Shown here: positions 5,474-8,409 of the stretch, in pieces | How the letters are laid out: every line of letters begins with the position of its first letter | Position numbering within the stretch: the first letter of the stretch is position 1 | Source of the DNA: UMGS1484 sp045661365 | GTDB lineage: Bacteria > Bacillota > Clostridia > Oscillospirales > Acutalibacteraceae | NCBI GenBank assembly: GCA_045661365.1 | Contig: JAZRFL010000169.1 | Span: 1 to 8,409, forward strand | Direction: 5' to 3' | DNA: 8,409 bases | The notes under the pieces: generated by a model | What the model was told of the DNA's origin: nothing | The model's input: only the letters and a program-made list of their open reading frames with translations | The model's database searches: none | Made by a program: the position numbers and the translations under genes

Positions 5474-6040
5474 TTAGGGTTTTACGGCGTACAGATTGAT
5501 GTCAAAAGAACATTGCACGGGGCCGTTGGCACTTTGATATTCATTGCCTGCGGCTTCGTCCATAACCAAGGTGAGTTCTAATTTCCGCTCGAAAACACCG
5601 CCCAGATCTCCGGGGTATTGGTCGGCAATTCCTTCTCCGGTCATAAATACGTAATCAACCAAATACCCTTTTTGGTTCAGTTCGGCCAAGGTTCCCAAAT
5701 AATTGGCGGTGGTCAACTCTTGAGAAGCGGAGGTATCGTACACCTCCAATACTTGGGTAAAATCGCTTGCCGAATTATGCTTTAAGTTGGTTAAGGTAAA
5801 GGTGTGAAATATGCCTTCGTCTCCTATATTTTTAAACGATACCGTTACCTTTTGGGAAAGTCCCGGTTCAAAGGTACCGCTAAAGGATTTCAGCTTTACG
5901 GTTTGACGGTTTTCAATGTCAAGCTCCACCGTTTGAGAGCCGTCATGGTATTCTATGGTGGTATCGGCAGAGGAACACCCGGTAAACAATAACACACAAC
6001 ACATCAGCAATATGCCAAGAGAAAAAATGGATCTTTTCAT
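5474..6040 (-). CDS. Minimal single-domain TasA/camelysin-like lipoprotein (paralogue D of four)
   Basis: A 188-residue predicted lipoprotein, the smallest of the four. The signal peptide ends F19-T-G-C22 and there is almost no linker. One TasA-like domain fills the rest. It has F57-E-P-G-L, F69-K-N-I-G-D, F94-T-Q-V-L-E-V-Y101, NYLGTLAEL (113-121) and D161-E-A-A-G-N-E-Y-Q169, and ends in a strand near 177-186. This is the bare version of the C-terminal domain of A, B and C. The only Cys in the mature part besides the lipidated one is C177. Start ATG 6040 has AAAGGAG 8 nt upstream; a frame to 6094 reaches back into the leader and would displace the signal peptide. It is a single-gene unit, transcribed from a consensus promoter divergent from, and sharing operators with, the XRE regulator gene. 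It is therefore controlled differently from A and C-B. TasA itself is a secreted fibre protein cut by SipW; a lipid-anchored form would stay at the membrane. The role is unknown. Confidence 0.8.
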   Translation of the reverse strand: MKRSIFSLGILLMCCVLLFTGCSSADTTIEYHDGSQTVELDIENRQTVKLKSFSGTFEPGLSQKVTVSFKNIGDEGIFHTFTLTNLKHNSASDFTQVLEVYDTSASQELTTANYLGTLAELNQKGYLVDYVFMTGEGIADQYPGDLGGVFERKLELTLVMDEAAGNEYQSANGPVQCSFDINLYAVKP

Positions 6041-6110
6041 GGTAAAAACTCCTTTAATAATGAGGATCGGCAATCGCAAAAACAAACAGAACACGATTCC
6101 CGTTTATGTA

Positions 6111-6139
6111 ATTATACTCAATAATTGAGTATTTGTCAA
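6111..6139 (-). promoter_or_regulatory. Consensus sigma-A promoter of lipoprotein gene D
   Basis: Both hexamers are perfect on the minus strand, TTGACA (6134-6139) and TATAAT (6111-6116), with a 17-nt spacer. A 19-bp perfect palindrome fills the spacer and runs into the -10. A consensus promoter occluded by an operator usually means strong transcription under tight repression. The transcript leader is about 65 nt. Confidence 0.9.
6114..6132. promoter_or_regulatory. Operator 1 of the XRE/lipoprotein D switch
   Basis: A perfect 19-bp palindrome, ATACTCAAT-A-ATTGAGTAT, lies between the -35 and -10 of the gene D promoter and overlaps the -10. It fits the general form ATACTCA-N5-TGAGTAT, typical in size for XRE-type helix-turn-helix repressors. 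A protein bound here would block RNA polymerase at gene D. Confidence 0.8.
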
Positions 6140-6160
6140 TACTCATATTCTGAGTGTAAT
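6133..6160 (+). promoter_or_regulatory. Promoter of the XRE regulator gene
   Basis: On the plus strand TTGTCA (6133-6138) and TGTAAT (6155-6160) are 16 nt apart, each 5 of 6 to consensus. The -35 overlaps the -35 of the divergent gene D promoter, so the two polymerases compete for the same DNA. Confidence 0.7.
6139..6157. promoter_or_regulatory. Operator 2 of the XRE/lipoprotein D switch
   Basis: ATACTCA-TATTC-TGAGTGT, a 19-bp site with a single mismatch between the arms (TGAGTGT instead of TGAGTAT). It lies in the spacer of the XRE promoter, with its centre 25 bp from the centre of operator 1. The imperfect arm suggests weaker binding and hence looser autoregulation than repression of gene D (inference). 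Confidence 0.75.
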
Positions 6161-6194
6161 AAAATGTGTCCGTATCATCGGAGGGGTGGATAAT

Positions 6195-6413
6195 ATGGAT
6201 TATCGTAGCAGAATGCGTGGGTTGCGAGAAGATGGTGATTATACTCAAATTCAAATTGGACAGTTGCTTCACAAATCTCAGCAGGGCTATAATCACATTG
6301 AGACAGGGAGAGCGGAGCTCAAAATAGAAGATCTTATTACCTTGTGTCATTTTTACAACGTGTCGGCCGATTATTTGATTGGTTTGACCGATGTGCCCAC
6401 ACCGCTTAAATAA
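6195..6413 (+). CDS. Small XRE-family (Cro/C1-type) DNA-binding regulator
   Basis: A 72-residue cytoplasmic protein that is essentially one XRE helix-turn-helix domain. After an N-terminal helix (MDYRSRMRGLREDGDY) come 'TQIQIGQLLHKSQQGYNHIETGRAEL' (helices 2-3, with the recognition helix around SQQGYNHIETG) and the 'IEDLITLCHFYNVSADYLIGLTD' helices 4-5, a pattern very common in stand-alone Firmicutes XRE proteins. There is no sensory or protease-like domain. Start ATG 6195 lies 10 nt after GGAGG (6180-6184); an in-frame GTG at 6186 lies only 1 nt from that site and is rejected. It is the only plus-strand gene. It is divergent from lipoprotein gene D, with two matching operators in the shared control region, so it probably represses both itself and gene D. 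What signal would release it is not visible. Confidence 0.9.
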   Translation: MDYRSRMRGLREDGDYTQIQIGQLLHKSQQGYNHIETGRAELKIEDLITLCHFYNVSADYLIGLTDVPTPLK

Positions 6414-6444
6414 AAACAACCGTGGATTTGTCCACGGTTGTTTT
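6413..6444. terminator. Bidirectional terminator between XRE gene and rnfB
   Basis: A perfect 14-bp stem pairs AAAACAACCGTGGA (6413-6426) with TCCACGGTTGTTTT (6431-6444) around a TTTG loop. It starts at the last base of the XRE stop codon and ends 13 nt from the rnfB stop codon. A-rich and T-rich ends make it work for both convergent genes. Confidence 0.92.
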
Positions 6445-6457
6445 GTTTATAGTTTGG

Positions 6458-7252
6458 TTATTGTAAGGTAATGGCTCCTCGTTTGCAAGCGTCCTTACAT
6501 TTGCCGCAGGCGGTGCAAAGCTCGGGGTCAATGATCGCACAAAAATTTTCGATTTTGACTGCGCCGAATTCGCAGGCTTTGACGCACAATCCGCATCCGA
6601 TACAAGAGGCTTTGCACAGTTTGACGCAGGCGGCACCTTTTAAATGATTGCCGCAACGCACGGTGTACGTGTTGCCCATAGGTTCCAAGGTGATCAGCTT
6701 TTTGGGGCAGGATTCCACGCACATGCCGCACCCTTTACACAATTCTTTGTGTACGGTAGGGAAGCCGTCTTGCATGGTAATGGCGTCGAAGGGACAGAAT
6801 TTTTTGCAATCCCCCAATCCGATGCAACCGTCGGGACAGGCGTTGTCACCCCCATAGAGTTGCTTTGCGGTGCGACAGCTTTTGGTTCCATGGTAGTTCA
6901 TTTTGGTTTCTGCGTTGTGATCTCGTCTGCCTATGCAATGAATGACCGCGATCTTGCGGTTGGAGGTGTCGGCTTCGATACCTAAAATGGCAGCTATCTT
7001 GTGTACCGTATCGGAACCGCCGGGAGCACATAGGCCGCTTTTGTCGGTTTCGCCTGCGGATAATGCGGCGGCGTATCCGTCACAGCCGGAAAAACCGCAA
7101 GCACCGCAGTTGGCGCCGGGTAAGCATTCACGAATTTTTTCATAGGTCTCGTCGGTGGGCACTGCCATAAGAGCAGAAGCAATTGCCAAGCCTGCGCCTG
7201 CAATTAAGCCGATCCCGCCAATGATAAGGATAGGAAGTAAAATTTCGGTCAT
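6458..7252 (-). CDS. rnfB: Rnf complex polyferredoxin subunit RnfB
   Basis: RnfB takes electrons from reduced ferredoxin and hands them into the membrane part of the Rnf complex (ferredoxin:NAD+ oxidoreductase, ion-pumping). The 264-residue protein has one N-terminal membrane helix (about 4-30). The RnfB-type 4Fe-4S domain follows, with Cys 49, 52, 57 and 75 in 'CGACGFSGCDGYAAAL...CAPGG'. A series of cysteine clusters comes next: 139/143/149/153, then CxxCxxCxxxC motifs at 172-182, 217-227 and 246-256. More cysteines sit at 200, 209 and 213. This is consistent with the multi-cluster RnfB of anaerobic Firmicutes rather than the shorter proteobacterial form. The ATG at 7252 is preferred: GGAGG lies 8 nt upstream and the membrane helix starts at once; a TTG at 7267 would overlap rnfA. 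It is the last gene of the operon (E-A-B), 4 nt after rnfA, before a strong terminator. Confidence 0.96.
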   Translation of the reverse strand: MTEILLPILIIGGIGLIAGAGLAIASALMAVPTDETYEKIRECLPGANCGACGFSGCDGYAAALSAGETDKSGLCAPGGSDTVHKIAAILGIEADTSNRKIAVIHCIGRRDHNAETKMNYHGTKSCRTAKQLYGGDNACPDGCIGLGDCKKFCPFDAITMQDGFPTVHKELCKGCGMCVESCPKKLITLEPMGNTYTVRCGNHLKGAACVKLCKASCIGCGLCVKACEFGAVKIENFCAIIDPELCTACGKCKDACKRGAITLQ

Positions 7253-7256
7253 GTCA

Positions 7257-7850
7257 TTACCCTCCAATCAAGCCGTTGGCAATGCCGGAAAATCCCATGA
7301 ACGAAAGGGAAACAATGGCGGCGGCAATCAACGTAATGGGCAAGCCTTGCAAAAACTTGGGAACGTCGCAAGACTCCAACCGCTCACGCACCCCTGCAAA
7401 CAGCACCATGGCGACCAAAAAACCGATTCCCGATCCCAAAGCGTTGACCAAGGCAATGCCGTAAGAATACCCCTTGGTAAAATGAAGCAGGGTGACCCCC
7501 AATACGGCGCAGTTGGTGGTGATCAAAGGCAGATAAATACCCAAAGCCTTGTACAGCGAAGGAATGTACTTTTTCAGCACGATTTCTACCAATTGTACCA
7601 AGGCGGCAATGATCAAAATAAAAGCGATGGTTTGCAAATACCCAAAGCCGTTGGGTTCTAACACGTAAGCGAACAGCGGATAGGTGACGGCGGTGGCAAG
7701 CACCATGACAAAAATAACCGCAACACTCATGCCTACGGCGGTGTTGAGTCGTTTGGAAACCCCCAAAAAGGGACAAATGCCCAAAAATTGGCTGAGAACA
7801 AAGTTTTCGGCAAAAATGGATAATACCAAAACACCTAACATATAGCTCAT
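7257..7850 (-). CDS. rnfA: Rnf complex membrane subunit RnfA
   Basis: A 197-residue, six-helix integral membrane protein of the RnfA/NqrE family. Together with RnfE it forms the core of the ion-translocating Rnf complex. Diagnostic sequence includes 'ENFVLSQFLGICPFLGVSK' (Cys26) and 'GIYLPLITTNCAVLG' (Cys114). In the family these two Cys, with their equivalents in the partner subunit, are thought to hold an intramembrane Fe-S cluster. 'GSGIGFLVAMVLFAGVRERL' is also family-typical, and the length is normal. The start codon ATG at 7850 is preceded by GGAGG, and its ATGA overlaps the stop codon of rnfE by 4 nt, so the two are translationally coupled. Confidence 0.97.
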   Translation of the reverse strand: MSYMLGVLVLSIFAENFVLSQFLGICPFLGVSKRLNTAVGMSVAVIFVMVLATAVTYPLFAYVLEPNGFGYLQTIAFILIIAALVQLVEIVLKKYIPSLYKALGIYLPLITTNCAVLGVTLLHFTKGYSYGIALVNALGSGIGFLVAMVLFAGVRERLESCDVPKFLQGLPITLIAAAIVSLSFMGFSGIANGLIGG

Positions 7851-8409
7851 TGTCCCTCACCTCCCGCTTCGCTTGGTTGGTTTGGTTGAAGGTCACAACC
7901 GCCACAGTTGCCCGCATGGGGGCATCCGTCACAGCCGACCGAATCCACCGGCTTTTTGCCCATTTTTTTGGCAATGGCATTGGCGGCGGCAATCAGCATA
8001 CCAAATACAAAAAAACCGCCGGGTGCCATAATGAAAATGAGCATGGGTTCTTGGATCACCGACAGCCCCAGCAAGGTGCCGGCACCCAACAATTCACGAA
8101 TTCCGCCCATTAAGGTCAAGGCCAGGGTAAAGCCGATTCCCATGCCCAAGCCGTCAACCGCCGAAAGCAGTACGGGGTTTTTGGAAGCAAAGGCTTCGGC
8201 ACGCCCTAAAATGATGCAGTTGACCACAATCAAGGGCAGAAAAATACCCAAAGAATCATTGATTGAGGGTAAAAAGGCTTGTACCAGCATTTGTACGATG
8301 GTGACAAACCCTGCAATTATGGTGATATATGCGGGAATGCGAATCTTGGCGGGAATCACCTTGCGTAACAGCGACACCGCAACGTTAGAGCAGATCAGTA
8401 CCACGGTAG
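7847..8409 (-). CDS. rnfE: Rnf complex membrane subunit RnfE (5' end missing)
   Basis: RnfE/NqrD-family membrane subunit that pairs with RnfA. The frame runs through the right edge with no start codon; 187 C-terminal residues are present and about 40-50 N-terminal ones are missing, including the first conserved Cys motif. Visible family sequence includes 'SLLRKVIPAKIRIPAYITIIAGFVTIVQ', 'SLGIFLPLIVVNCIILGRAEAFASKNP' and 'GLGMGIGFTLALTLMGGIRELLGAG'. A GTG at 8404 is in frame but lies inside a conserved helix and is not the start. The C-terminus carries an extra Cys-rich tail, CDGCPHAGNCGGC (7895-7933), after the last helix. The rest of the rnf operon (C, D, G) presumably lies beyond the right edge. 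Confidence 0.95.
   Translation of the reverse strand, partial: TVVLICSNVAVSLLRKVIPAKIRIPAYITIIAGFVTIVQMLVQAFLPSINDSLGIFLPLIVVNCIILGRAEAFASKNPVLLSAVDGLGMGIGFTLALTLMGGIRELLGAGTLLGLSVIQEPMLIFIMAPGGFFVFGMLIAAANAIAKKMGKKPVDSVGCDGCPHAGNCGGCDLQPNQPSEAGGEGQ

Noticed and set aside
1772..6040. Classification of the four lipoproteins as camelysin-type proteases
   Set aside because: The M73 name is historical; no metalloprotease motif such as HExxH is visible in any of the four, so only the fold family is claimed.
6195..6413. XRE protein as a phage repressor or the antitoxin of a toxin-antitoxin pair
   Set aside because: No integrase, phage or toxin gene lies next to it; its operators face a lipoprotein gene, and the nearest gene on its own strand side is rnfB beyond a strong terminator.
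6054..6419. 121-codon minus-strand open frame across the XRE gene and the shared control region
   Set aside because: It is the reverse shadow of the XRE gene and would cover both promoters and operators; no ribosome binding site or family resemblance.
7155..7661. 168-codon plus-strand open frame opposite rnfB and rnfA
   Set aside because: It is antisense to two clearly recognised rnf genes, its product is low-complexity and resembles no family, and it spans their junction.

Overview
The window looks like a chromosomal piece of a Gram-positive, strictly anaerobic member of the Clostridia (gut Oscillospirales-like, to judge by the combination of families; this is inference). The reasons are an Rnf electron-transport operon, strong AAGGAG-type ribosome binding sites, sigma-A promoters with 16-17 nt spacers, Gram-positive style lipoproteins, and surface domains of the TasA/camelysin (SipW-associated) type. 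All genes but one are on the minus strand.

Layout from left to right. 1-139 is the start of a truncated, AT-rich gene, possibly a GNAT acetyltransferase, with its own extended -10 promoter. 315-1643 is a MATE-family multidrug/cation exporter with a near-consensus promoter and a terminator on each side. 1772-6040 is the most distinctive part: four consecutive genes for paralogous lipoproteins (called TlpA-D here only for reference, in order of position: A 1772-2935, B 3130-4257, C 4268-5296, D 5474-6040). Each has a lipobox signal peptide followed by one or two TasA/camelysin-like beta domains carrying the conserved 'EPG ... NxG ... (L/I)(A)xVL(E/D)VY ... LGTL ... GNEYQ' pattern. They form three transcription units: D alone, C-B as a coupled pair, and A alone.

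Regulation is unusually legible. The C-B and A promoters share an identical 28-bp block in which a GTTACA-N4-TGTAAC palindrome abuts the -35 hexamer, and C-B carries a second palindrome exactly 21 bp upstream. The D promoter is instead divergent from a small XRE-family regulator (6195-6413). The two promoters overlap at their -35 boxes, and each has a copy of a 19-bp operator (ATACTCA-N5-TGAGTRT) in its spacer, which is a classic autoregulated divergent switch.

6458-8409 is the distal end of an rnf operon (E partial, A, B), with overlapping or 4-nt-spaced genes and a strong bidirectional terminator separating it from the XRE gene. RnfE and RnfA are membrane subunits and RnfB is the polyferredoxin of a ferredoxin:NAD+ oxidoreductase that pumps Na+ or H+. 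There is no sequence-level link between the rnf genes and the lipoprotein cluster beyond adjacency.

No tRNA, rRNA, CRISPR array, insertion sequence or transposase was seen. No gene-free stretch exceeds about 195 bp.
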